DNA from: Halobium salinum
GTDB taxonomy: Archaea > Halobacteriota > Halobacteria > Halobacteriales > Haloferacaceae
Assembly (NCBI RefSeq): GCF_026586625.1
Contig: NZ_JAODIW010000006.1
Span: 1,570,881 to 1,634,880, forward strand
Direction of reading: 5' to 3'
DNA: 64,000 bases
Positions 45,859-54,124 of this stretch are shown here, piece after piece. The notes under the pieces are model-generated. The model was not told the origin of the DNA, ran no database searches, and saw only the letters and a program-made list of their open reading frames with translations. Positions within the stretch are counted from its first letter, which is position 1; each line of letters opens with the position of its first letter. The translations under genes were made by a program, and so were the position numbers.

Positions 45859-46321
45859 CTGGAGTTCGAGTCCGAACTTTCGGTGTGCCTCGTTCACGGC
45901 CGGCACGCGTCGTAGAAGCAGTAGAGACGTATCTCAGGCAAGCGTTGGTTGTCGCCCGGAACACTAACTTCCGACCTCATCCCGTGGCGGCGTGCCGCGT
46001 CGGTCGGATAACCCTCGTGCCGGGCGGTCGCCGAGTAGGTCCGGCGACGATACCTGTTGCACACCCGGGTTCGCCGCGCTGTCATCGCTCCCGAAGCGGG
46101 AAGACTCGGGCGGGGACTAAAGGTGCGCAGGCCGAGGTTGGCGGCGACGAAACTAAATCCCTCCGTTCGGCGTCGCTCGCGACCGCGTCGCCGTCCCGAT
46201 GCGAGCCCCCATGTCCATCCCGATGCGAGCCCCCACGTCGCGCCTGTCAGCCGTCCGAGAGCCACCGGAAGAACGGCCACAATCCAAACCCCCTTAGTGC
46301 CGTAGCGACGTATCGTGGCCA
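45859..46321. other. intergenic region with a 24-bp tandem duplication
   Basis: A 463-base gene-free spacer upstream of asd. It contains a 24-bp unit repeated twice at 46194-46241 (core TCCCGATGCGAGCCCCCA). GAAACTAAATCC (about 46149-46160) is a weak TATA-like element. An antisense 142-codon frame across it is created by the repeat and has no protein character. Nothing else was recognised. Confidence 0.5.
46194..46241. repeat. 24-bp tandem repeat, two copies
   Basis: Two adjacent 24-base units (46194-46217 and 46218-46241), nearly identical, sharing TCCCGATGCGAGCCCCCA. Non-coding. Two other loci in the window (49565 and 58617) also carry 24-bp tandem units of different sequence. Confidence 0.85.
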
Positions 46322-47356
46322 ATGGCAGTACGTGTCGGCGTCCTCGGCGCCACCGGAGCAGTCGGACAGCGATTCATCCAGCTTCTCGACGACCACCCGA
46401 CGTTCGAACTCGCGGCGGTCACCGCCAGCGAGTCGAGCGTCGGCCGGAGCTACCGCGACGCGGCCAAGTGGCGGGTCGACACCCCTATCCCGGACGACGT
46501 GGCGGAGATGGAGGTCGTCGCCACCGAGCCCGACGCGGTGCCGGACGATCTCGACCTCGTCTTCTCCTCGCTCCCCTCCTCGGTCGCCGCCGACGTGGAG
46601 CCCGACTTCGCCGAGGCGGGGTACGTTCTCTCCTCGAACTCCTCGAACCTGCGGATGGCCGAGGACGTTCCCCTCACGATTCCCGAGGTGAACGCGGAAC
46701 ATCTCGAACTCATCGAGGTCCAGCGCGACGAGCGCGGCTGGGACGGCGCGCTCGTGAAGAACCCGAACTGCTCGACCATCACGATGACGCCGACGCTCGC
46801 CGCACTCGACGAGTTCGGCCTCGAACGGGTCCACGTCTCCACCCTGCAGGCGGTCTCCGGCGCGGGCTACTCCGGCGTCACCTCGATGGAGATAATCGAC
46901 AACGCGATTCCCCACATCGGCGGCGAGGAGGAGAAGATGGAGACCGAATCCCGGAAACTCCTCGGCGAGTTCGACGGCTCCGGTGTCGAACTGCACGGAG
47001 CGGACGTATCCGCCTCCTGTAACCGCATCCCGACCATCGACGGCCACCTGGAGAACGTCTTCGCCGAACTCGCCGACGACCCGTCGGTCGAAGACGTGGC
47101 CGCCGCGATGGAGGCGTACCCCGGGCTCGACCTCCCGAGCGCGCCCGAGCAGCTCATCCACGTGTTCGACGACCCGCTCCGACCCCAGCCCCGCCTCGAC
47201 CGGATGACCGGCGAAGGGATGGCGGTGTGTGCCGGCGGGATTCAGGAGACCGCCGGCGGCGTGAAGTACAACTGCCTCGCCCACAACACGATTCGTGGCG
47301 CGGCCGGTGCGGCGGTGCTGAACGGCGAACTGCTCGTCGAAGACGGCTGGGTCTGA
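46322..47356 (+). CDS. asd: aspartate-semialdehyde dehydrogenase
   Basis: NADPH-dependent reduction of aspartyl-4-phosphate in the lysine/threonine/methionine pathway. The 344-residue protein has the nucleotide-binding GVLGATGAVGQRF at residues 6-18, the catalytic Cys in NPNCSTITMTPT, the QAVSGAGYSG loop and a His-containing GVELHGADVSASCNRIP segment. It is of the archaeal/fungal type. ATG 46322 is immediately at family homology. The aldolase gene follows after a 96-base spacer with its own promoter. Confidence 0.95.
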   Translation: MAVRVGVLGATGAVGQRFIQLLDDHPTFELAAVTASESSVGRSYRDAAKWRVDTPIPDDVAEMEVVATEPDAVPDDLDLVFSSLPSSVAADVEPDFAEAGYVLSSNSSNLRMAEDVPLTIPEVNAEHLELIEVQRDERGWDGALVKNPNCSTITMTPTLAALDEFGLERVHVSTLQAVSGAGYSGVTSMEIIDNAIPHIGGEEEKMETESRKLLGEFDGSGVELHGADVSASCNRIPTIDGHLENVFAELADDPSVEDVAAAMEAYPGLDLPSAPEQLIHVFDDPLRPQPRLDRMTGEGMAVCAGGIQETAGGVKYNCLAHNTIRGAAGAAVLNGELLVEDGWV

Positions 47357-47452
47357 AGCCGGCCCGCCAGACGACCGCGCCGCTGTCTCGGCGGTCTGTG
47401 CTCGCTACTACACTTAACTCCGTAGAGTGGTAACACGAACCGAGGAGTTCAC

Positions 47453-48451
47453 ATGACGTTCTACGGCGGCGACGAGCTGGCGAAGGTGTACGACGACGCG
47501 CTCGCGGAGGGGTTCGGGCTCGTCGCGAGCAACGTGGCCGAGCCGAACGTGCTCGTCGGTCTGATGGAGGGGGCCGCCCGCGTCGACTCGGACCTGCTCC
47601 TGCAGTTGAGTTCGGGCGCCTGCTCGTTCGCCGGTAACGGCGACCCGGTGGCCGGACTGCAGGCGATGGGGACGTACGCGGAACTCGTCGCCGACCAGTA
47701 CGACGTCGGCGTGTTCCTCAACATGGACCACCAGACGGACCTCGAGTTCGTCCGAACGCAGGTCGGGTTGGACCGTCGCTTCCCCTCGTCCATCATGATA
47801 GACGCCTCCCACGAGCCGTTCGAGGAGAACGTCGCCACGACCCGGGAGGTCGTCGAGATGGTGGCGGAGGCGGAAACCGATATCCTGGTGGAGGCCGAGT
47901 TAGGACGCATCAAGGGCGTCGAGGACGAAATCGTCGCCGACGAGGCGTTCTACACCGACCCCGAGGAGGCCGTCGAGTTCGTCGACCGAACGGGGTGTGA
48001 CCTGCTCGCCATCTCGGTCGGGACCCAACACGGCGTCGCGAAGGGAAAGGACCTCGAACTGCGCCCGGACATCGCCCGCGACGTCCACGAGGCGCTGGAA
48101 GACCACGGGCTGTCGATTCCGCTCGTGCTCCACGGCTCCTCCGGTATCCTCCCCGAGCAACTGCAGGAGTTGTTGCAGTACGGCATCTGCAAGGTGAACA
48201 AGGACACCCACTACCAGTACGAGTACACGCGCACTGCGTTCGACTACTTCCGCGAGCACGAGGCGGACCTCCTTCCCCCGGAAGGCGTGGCCGACGACCG
48301 CGACGACTTCTTCAACGAGTCGGCGTGGGCGCCGAACAAGGACCACTTCGACCCGCGGGTCTCGGGCCGGGCCATCCGCGAGCGCATCGCCGAGGTGTAC
48401 GGCGGACTCGCCGAAGTGGCGGGGTGTGCAGGGGAGAGCCGGTACGTGTAG
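47453..48451 (+). CDS. fba: class II fructose-bisphosphate aldolase, haloarchaeal type
   Basis: Zn-dependent aldolase of 332 residues interconverting fructose 1,6-bisphosphate with triose phosphates. Zn-binding His residues are visible in FLNMDHQTD and in [11 protein letters not shown] and LVLHGSSGI, and GRIKGVED and [12 protein letters not shown] are family segments. GAGGAG lies 5-10 bases before the ATG, a proper Shine-Dalgarno, unusual beside so many leaderless genes in this window. A TATA-like CACTTAACTCC precedes it at 47411-47421. Confidence 0.9.
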   Translation: MTFYGGDELAKVYDDALAEGFGLVASNVAEPNVLVGLMEGAARVDSDLLLQLSSGACSFAGNGDPVAGLQAMGTYAELVADQYDVGVFLNMDHQTDLEFVRTQVGLDRRFPSSIMIDASHEPFEENVATTREVVEMVAEAETDILVEAELGRIKGVEDEIVADEAFYTDPEEAVEFVDRTGCDLLAISVGTQHGVAKGKDLELRPDIARDVHEALEDHGLSIPLVLHGSSGILPEQLQELLQYGICKVNKDTHYQYEYTRTAFDYFREHEADLLPPEGVADDRDDFFNESAWAPNKDHFDPRVSGRAIRERIAEVYGGLAEVAGCAGESRYV

Positions 48452-48481
48452 CGCGCCGACACGTCACCGCGGCGCGACAGC

Positions 48482-49483
48482 TTAGGTGACCTGGTTCTCC
48501 AGCCCCTCGAACGCTCCGCGCTCCTCGGCGAGTTCGAGGTTGCGAACGAGGATGTCGGCCATCCGCTCGAAGTACTCGGGGGTGTGGCCGGCGTTGTGCG
48601 GGGTGACGAGCACGTTGTCGAACCCCCACAACTCGTGGTCCTCCGGGAGCGGCTCGGGGTCGGTCACGTCGAGAGCGGCGCCGCGAATGTCGTTGCCCCG
48701 GAGCGCCGAGACGAGCGCGTCGGTGTCGACGACCTTCCCGCGCGCGACGTTCACGAGCACGGCGTCGGTCGGCATCGTCTGGAAGGCCCCGTCGCCGACG
48801 AGCCCCTCCGTCTCGTCGGTCAGCGGACAGGCGAGGACGGTGTAGTCGGCGTCGACGACCGCGCTGTGGAGTTCGTCGAACCCGTACACCTCGTCGGTCG
48901 GTCCGCCCTTCTCCGGACTGTGGCGGACGCCGACGGTGTGGACGCCGAAGGCGTCGAGGCGCTCGACGGTGGCTTGGCCGATGGCCCCGAGGCCGACGAC
49001 GGCGACCGTCGAGTCCATGAGCTCGTGGGTGGGGAAGGAGCGCCATTCGCGGCGCTCCTTCCGGCGGAACGCGCGGGGAAAGTCCCGGGCGAACGCGAGC
49101 ATCGCGCCGATGGCGTGCTCGGCGATGTTCGGGCCGTGAACTCCCGAGGCGTTGGTGACGGCGACGCCCCGCGATTCGAACTCCTCCATCGGCAGGTGGC
49201 CCGTTCCGGCGTAGATGCAGGCGAAGTAGTCGAGGTTCTCGGCCTCGGCGATTCGTTCGGGCGCGAGGTAGTGACCGGTGACGACGGGGGCGCGGGCGAC
49301 GAGTTCGCGCTCCTGCTCGGGGGTGGCGGCGAAGGCGACCTCGCGGTCGGGGAGACGCTCGCGGAGGGCCTCGGCGTAGCGCTCGCTCGGGAGGCCGTGA
49401 ATCTTCTTGCGGAGGACGACCACGTCGGGGTCGCGCTCGGAGTCCACGTCGGCGTCGGGGCGCTGGTCGGCGGCGTCGCTCAT
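48482..49483 (-). CDS. D-2-hydroxyacid dehydrogenase
   Basis: An NAD(P)-dependent enzyme of 333 residues from the formate/glycerate/2-hydroxyacid dehydrogenase family. The nucleotide-binding motif is VAVVGLGAIGQATVERL, the catalytic Arg lies in VNVARGKVVD, a Glu follows near LDVTDPEPLPEDH, and the His is in LVTPHNAGHTP. The substrate (glyoxylate/hydroxypyruvate or other 2-oxoacid) cannot be fixed from sequence. It is convergent with the aldolase and divergent from the MFS transporter. Confidence 0.89.
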   Translation of the reverse strand: MSDAADQRPDADVDSERDPDVVVLRKKIHGLPSERYAEALRERLPDREVAFAATPEQERELVARAPVVTGHYLAPERIAEAENLDYFACIYAGTGHLPMEEFESRGVAVTNASGVHGPNIAEHAIGAMLAFARDFPRAFRRKERREWRSFPTHELMDSTVAVVGLGAIGQATVERLDAFGVHTVGVRHSPEKGGPTDEVYGFDELHSAVVDADYTVLACPLTDETEGLVGDGAFQTMPTDAVLVNVARGKVVDTDALVSALRGNDIRGAALDVTDPEPLPEDHELWGFDNVLVTPHNAGHTPEYFERMADILVRNLELAEERGAFEGLENQVT

Positions 49484-49564
49484 GTCTTCGCGTTCTACCG
49501 GGCCGCACTTCAGTTCGGTCCGTCGCGGCAGCAGCCGCCGACTTCCGGCCGGACGGGAAGACTC

Positions 49565-49640
49565 GGCTCCACATCGGCCGACGAAACCGGCTCCACATCG
49601 GTCGACGAAACCGGCTCCACATCGGTCGACGAAACCGGCT
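49565..49640. repeat. 24-bp tandem repeat, three copies
   Basis: Three consecutive 24-base units (49565-49588, 49589-49612, 49613-49636) with core GGCTCCACATCGG and ending GACGAAACC, plus a partial fourth. The first copy differs from the others by one base. They sit in the spacer between the hydroxyacid dehydrogenase and the MFS gene, about 60 bases upstream of the MFS promoter. Non-coding. Confidence 0.9.
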
Positions 49641-49741
49641 CCCGTCCGTTCGGAGGGGTGCTTACGGACCGTGTCACCGAGCGTCGAAGTCGCCCCGCTT
49701 CCGCGGATTTATCCCACATCGAGCGGCAACACGTCGACATC

Positions 49742-51034
49742 GTGGCCTCGTCACTTCGCGACCGGCTCGCCGGCGCCGCGTCGACGCCGGCGGCACAGCC
49801 GCTCGTCATCGCGCTCGCCTCGGCGACGCGCTTCGGCAGCGGCATCCTGATGGGCACCGCGTTGGGGTACTACATCGGGCAGGGCGGCGGGTCGGACCTC
49901 GCCGCGGCGCTCGTCTACACCGCCTACTTCTTCGGGATGACGTTCTTCGCGCCCGTCTGGGGCGCCGTCGCCGACGTGACCGGGCGGCGCCGCGCAGTGC
50001 TCGTCGCCACGGGCCTCGGGGCGACCCTCTCGGTGCTTCCGCTCGCTCTGCTCCGTGGTGCGGGAGCGTTCGTCGGGCTTCGGGCGCTCTACGCCGTCTT
50101 CGCGGCCGGCTTCCCGCCGGTGATGCTCGCCGTCGTCAGCAGCCGGGGCGGGGAGTCGGGGCGGGGTCGAGCGCTCGGCTTCTACAACAGCGCCCGTGCG
50201 GTGGGGTTCACCGGCGGCCAACTGGGTGTCGGCGCCCTGCTCGGGTTCCTGGCGCCGCCCTCGCTGTTCGTCCTCATCGCGGCCGTGAGCCTCCTCTCGA
50301 CGGTCGCGACCGCGGTCGTCGCCGGCGGCGGTGACCGCCCCGCGCGGGAGCCGTCGGTCGCCGAAGTCGTCAGCGAGGTCCGCCGTCGGTTGCTCCCCTC
50401 GCCGGAGGACCGGACACACCTCCGGCAGAACGGCCTCGTGTGGCTGTACGTCGCGCTCGCGCTCCGGAACGTCTCCGTACTGGGCGTCATGTCGCTGATG
50501 CCGGTCTACCTCCCGGGGTCGCTCGGGCTCTCCGCGTTCTGGATGGGGGTCGTCCTCGCGCTCAACCCCGGGAGCCAATCGGTGTTCATGCTCCTGTTCG
50601 GCCGGGTCACCGACGGGGTCGGCCGGAAACCCCTCGTCGCCGCCGGAATCGCCGGCAGTGCGCTCTTCCCGGTCGTCGCCGCCGCCGCGACGCTCCCGGC
50701 GACCGCGACGGGGCGGTTCTGGGTCGCCGTCGCCGCCTTCGTCCTCATCGCGGCGTCGTTCTCGTCGATGACGGTCGGCGCACTCGCGTTCATCGGCGAC
50801 GTGGCGCCGCCCCGCCGCGAGTCCGAACTGATGGGCCTGCGGACCACCGCCAAGGGCGTCGGCGGCGTGCTCGGCCCGGTGCTGGTCGGTGGGCTCGCGC
50901 TTTTCGTCCCGCGGTCGGTCGCGTTCGCGGTCGGCGCGGTGCCCGCCGTCGTCGCCACCCTGCTCGTCGCGGTGTTGTTGGTCGAGACGCGCGGCGCCCG
51001 GGCCGGGTTCCCGTTGGTGTCGCGCGGGGACTGA
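49742..51034 (+). CDS. MFS family transporter
   Basis: Major facilitator superfamily protein of 430 residues with twelve hydrophobic helices in two sets of six. FAPVWGAVADVTGRRRAVLVA is the conserved loop 2-3 motif and FGRVTDGVGRKPLVAAG repeats it in the second half. Translation probably starts at GTG 49742, about 30 bases after a GGATTTATCC TATA-like element at 49704-49713 (leaderless). Substrate unknown. The stop is followed by a 143-base spacer before the aminotransferase gene. Confidence 0.88.
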   Translation: MASSLRDRLAGAASTPAAQPLVIALASATRFGSGILMGTALGYYIGQGGGSDLAAALVYTAYFFGMTFFAPVWGAVADVTGRRRAVLVATGLGATLSVLPLALLRGAGAFVGLRALYAVFAAGFPPVMLAVVSSRGGESGRGRALGFYNSARAVGFTGGQLGVGALLGFLAPPSLFVLIAAVSLLSTVATAVVAGGGDRPAREPSVAEVVSEVRRRLLPSPEDRTHLRQNGLVWLYVALALRNVSVLGVMSLMPVYLPGSLGLSAFWMGVVLALNPGSQSVFMLLFGRVTDGVGRKPLVAAGIAGSALFPVVAAAATLPATATGRFWVAVAAFVLIAASFSSMTVGALAFIGDVAPPRRESELMGLRTTAKGVGGVLGPVLVGGLALFVPRSVAFAVGAVPAVVATLLVAVLLVETRGARAGFPLVSRGD

Positions 51035-51177
51035 GAAGGAGTGCGACGCCGGGACCGGAAAGAGGACTGAGAAGAACGGAGAACGCGGGCGGGACTCGTG
51101 CCTTCGACGCGCCACGTGAACACATCCCGGAACGCTAAGGTGGCCCCTTGACAAACCCCCGCTAACTTCACTCTCTC

Positions 51178-52374
51178 ATGTCCCACGACCGACCCGACTC
51201 CGCCGCTCGCGACCCGGACGACGGGCCCGAACTGCTCACCCCTGGACCGACCGCCGTCCCCGAACGCGTCCGGCGGGCGATGGCCCGCCCGCAACCCAAC
51301 CCCGACATCGAGGGGCGATTCCTCGACCGGTACCGGCGGCTCTGCGAGAACCTCGCCGAGGTGTACGGTATCGACTACGATGCCGACGAGGACCTCGTCG
51401 TCCTCGGCGGCGAGGGAATTCTCGGGCTGGAGGCGGCAATCGCATCGCTCGTCGAACCGGGCGACCGCGTGCTCTGTGTCTCGAACGGTCTCTACGGCGA
51501 CGGGTTCGCCGACTTCGTCGAGAGCTACGGCGGCGAACCGACCGTCGTCTCCACCAACTACGGCACTCCCCTCGACGTGGACGGCGTGGAGGCCGCGCTG
51601 GACGAGGCTGCAGGCGGAACCGACGGCGATGGCGAGGACGATGCGCCGTTCGACCTCGCGACGATGGTCCACTGTGAGACGCCGACCGGGACCCTCAACG
51701 ACCTCGACCCCGTGCTCGACCTGCTGGAGGAGCACGGCGTGCTCTCCGTGGTCGACGCCGTCTCCTCGCTCGGCGGGGCGCCGGTGCCGGCCGACCGAAT
51801 CGACGTCTGTCTCGGTGCGTCCCAGAAGTGCTTCAGCGCGCCGCCGGGGCTGACGACCGCGAGCGTCAGCGAGGCCGCGTGGGAGAAGGCCGAGGCCGTC
51901 TCGCCGCGGTCGCTGTACACCAACCTCCTGCCGTGGCGGGACGTGAGCGAGGGGTTCCCCTACACCCACCTCGCGGCGAACGTCGCCGCGCTCGACGAGG
52001 CGGTCTCGCTCCTGCTCGAGGAGGGCGTCGAGGCCGCCGTCGAACGGCATCGTGTCGTCGCCGAACGGTGTCGCGAGCGTGGGGCCGCACTCGGACTGGA
52101 GACGTTCGCCCAGGGAGCCGCGGGCGATGGGAGGGCCGCACCCGACTCCCCGACCGTGAGCGCCTTCCACGTCCCGGGCGAGGCGAAGACGCTCCAGCGC
52201 CGCGTCGAGGAGGAGCACGGAATCCTGCTCGCGACCGGCCTCGGCGACCTCGCGGACGACGTGCTCCGCGTCGGGCACATGGGGTACAACGCCGACGTGG
52301 AGACGGTCGAGCGGGCGATGGACGCACTGGGGGCCGTCCTCGACGACACCGGCACCGACGCCGGGGAAGCGTGA
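51178..52374 (+). CDS. class V aminotransferase, alanine-glyoxylate-type paralogue
   Basis: A PLP enzyme of 398 residues, the second class V aminotransferase of the window. It has LLTPGPTAVP near the N-terminus, LGGEGILGLEAAIA for phosphate binding, VVDAVSSLGGAPV with the Asp, and the Schiff-base lysine in LGASQKCFSAPPG. Its stop overlaps the GTG start of an MBL hydrolase (GTGA), so the two are coupled. Family membership is secure; substrate is not. It differs widely from the copy at 37529, so it is not a recent duplicate. Confidence 0.88.
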   Translation: MSHDRPDSAARDPDDGPELLTPGPTAVPERVRRAMARPQPNPDIEGRFLDRYRRLCENLAEVYGIDYDADEDLVVLGGEGILGLEAAIASLVEPGDRVLCVSNGLYGDGFADFVESYGGEPTVVSTNYGTPLDVDGVEAALDEAAGGTDGDGEDDAPFDLATMVHCETPTGTLNDLDPVLDLLEEHGVLSVVDAVSSLGGAPVPADRIDVCLGASQKCFSAPPGLTTASVSEAAWEKAEAVSPRSLYTNLLPWRDVSEGFPYTHLAANVAALDEAVSLLLEEGVEAAVERHRVVAERCRERGAALGLETFAQGAAGDGRAAPDSPTVSAFHVPGEAKTLQRRVEEEHGILLATGLGDLADDVLRVGHMGYNADVETVERAMDALGAVLDDTGTDAGEA

Positions 52375-53735
52375 GCGGACCCTCGCCGGGTGAGTCCGGC
52401 GGGCCCGACGACCCCGGCGGGTTCGGCGAATCCGGTGGATCCGGCGGGTCCAGCGGGTCCGGCGGGTCCGGCGAGTCCGGCGGGTCCAGCGGGTCCGGCG
52501 AGTCCGGCGGATTCGACGGGTCGGTCGAGTCCAACGAAACGGTAGCGTTCGAGGGCGGAGAGGTCGGTGGCCCGACCGTCGTCGCCCCGGGAATCGTGCG
52601 CATCGGCGTCGGTACCGGCAGTCCGGAGGGGCAGAACAGCGCCTACGTCCTCCCCGACCGCGGGGTCGTCGTCGACCCCGGACCCCCCTCCGACGACGCC
52701 TGGGAGCGCTTGGTCACCGGAATCGAGGCCGCCGGACTCGCCGTGGACGAGGTGGTTCTCGTGCTGGTGACCCACTGGCACGCGGACCACGCCGGGCTCG
52801 CCCCGCGGCTGGCGGAGGCGGCCGACGCGACGCTCGCCATGCACGAGGCCGACGCCCCGCTGGTCGCCGACTACGCGGCCGAGCGAGAGCGCCGAATCGA
52901 CCGCGACGCCCGCCGACTCCGGGCGTGGGGGGTCCCCGACGACCGCGTCGCGGCGCTCCGCGAGGGGGACCGACCCTCCCCGATGCCGGACAGCTACCCC
53001 GTCCGCGAGCTGGTCGACGGCGAGTGCGTCCTCGGAATCCGAGTGTTGCACACGCCAGGACACACGCTCGGCGGGGCGACGTTCGTCGTCGAGGACGACG
53101 ACGAGGAGGACGGGAACGGCTCCCCGCGCGGGACCGAGAGACCGACACTGCTCGTCGGCGACCACGTCCTGCCGACGTACACGCCGAACGTCGGCGGCGG
53201 CGACACCCGCCTGTTCGGATTCGACGACGAGGCCGACCCCGGCGCGGTCGACCCCGACAACCCCAGCCCGCTCTGGTTCTACCTCGACGCACTCGACCGC
53301 CTCGTCGAGTGGGACGGCCGGAGACGACGGTGTGGGGAGCACCACGCCGGGGGTGACGACCTCGGTGGCGTCGCCGACGACGGCGATACCGACCCGCCGA
53401 CGCCGCTCGTCCTTCCCGGTCACGGAACCGACCTCGACCTCGCCGAGCGCGCGGCGGTCATCGACCGACACCACCGCGAACGAGCCGAGCGCGTGCTCGA
53501 CGCCGTCCGGGCGGTGCAGGCCACCGGAACCGACGGGGAGAGCGGGGGCGAGGGGGCCAGCGGTGACGGGGTGACACCGTGGGCCGTCGCCCGCGAGTTG
53601 TTCGGCGAGATGGACGGCATCCACGCGAAGATGGGCGTCGGAGAGGCGGCCGCCCACCTCGTCGACCTTCGCTGTCGGGGACTCGTCGGCGTCGTCGGCG
53701 AGGAGCCGGTTCGATACAGCGCGGTCGGCCGCTGA
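52371..53735 (+). CDS. MBL-fold metallo-hydrolase with Gly/Ser-rich N-terminus
   Basis: A 454-residue metallo-beta-lactamase-fold protein of the glyoxalase II/LACTB2-like group. The metal site is THWHADHAG (HxHxDH), with further ligands in LHTPGHTLGG, LLVGDHVLPTY and VLPGHGTD. A winged C-terminal region (about 400-454) ends in VDLRCRGLVGVVG. The first about 45 residues are almost pure Gly/Ser/Glu from a 9-bp DNA repeat. GTG 52371 overlaps the aminotransferase stop by four bases; a later start near residue 50 would drop the repeat and is possible. Confidence 0.83.
   Translation: MSGPSPGESGGPDDPGGFGESGGSGGSSGSGGSGESGGSSGSGESGGFDGSVESNETVAFEGGEVGGPTVVAPGIVRIGVGTGSPEGQNSAYVLPDRGVVVDPGPPSDDAWERLVTGIEAAGLAVDEVVLVLVTHWHADHAGLAPRLAEAADATLAMHEADAPLVADYAAERERRIDRDARRLRAWGVPDDRVAALREGDRPSPMPDSYPVRELVDGECVLGIRVLHTPGHTLGGATFVVEDDDEEDGNGSPRGTERPTLLVGDHVLPTYTPNVGGGDTRLFGFDDEADPGAVDPDNPSPLWFYLDALDRLVEWDGRRRRCGEHHAGGDDLGGVADDGDTDPPTPLVLPGHGTDLDLAERAAVIDRHHRERAERVLDAVRAVQATGTDGESGGEGASGDGVTPWAVARELFGEMDGIHAKMGVGEAAAHLVDLRCRGLVGVVGEEPVRYSAVGR
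52425..52520 (+). repeat. 9-bp Gly/Ser-coding repeat array
   Basis: About ten imperfect 9-base units of the type GGCGGGTCC or GGCGAGTCC coding Gly-Gly-Ser/Gly-Glu-Ser at the N-terminus of the MBL-fold gene. Such arrays expand and contract by slippage without changing frame. Confidence 0.8.
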
Positions 53736-53791
53736 GAGACGGCCGCCGGTTGTCGTCGAACTCGAGTCCGATACCGTCACTTCTCACAGCC

Positions 53792-54121
53792 TCAGAACGA
53801 GAGGGTCCCCTGTGCCCGCTCGACCCGGTCGGCGATACGAGCGACGAGGTGCAGGTCCGCACCGTTGGCCTTCAGCGAGAACGCTTCGCCGGGAGAGGCC
53901 GATATCGTCCGATTCATGCTCCGCGTCTCGCCCGGGTCGAGGTCGCCGAGGTTGGCCGCGAACTCCGCGACCTTCCGGTCGCCGGCGGCGACGAGGAGCG
54001 CGACCCGCACGTCGTCGAGCGGGCCGCCGGAGACGTTCGTCACCCGAGCCGTCACGTCGCGGGCGAGCGGGCCGGCCTTCGACACGTCGACGAGTTCGAA
54101 GTCGAGGCTCTCGGTACGCAC
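53792..54121 (-). CDS. small beta-rich protein, CARDB-like
   Basis: A 109-residue protein with an Ig-like/CARDB pattern: VTARVTNVSGGPLDDVRVAL followed by LGDLDPGETRSMNRTISASP and a final strand. No signal peptide. It starts three bases after the stop of the XPB-like helicase gene on the same strand, so it is probably co-expressed; a protein-interaction role is possible. Not matched to a named family. Confidence 0.68.
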   Translation of the reverse strand: MRTESLDFELVDVSKAGPLARDVTARVTNVSGGPLDDVRVALLVAAGDRKVAEFAANLGDLDPGETRSMNRTISASPGEAFSLKANGADLHLVARIADRVERAQGTLSF

Positions 54122-54124
54122 CGG

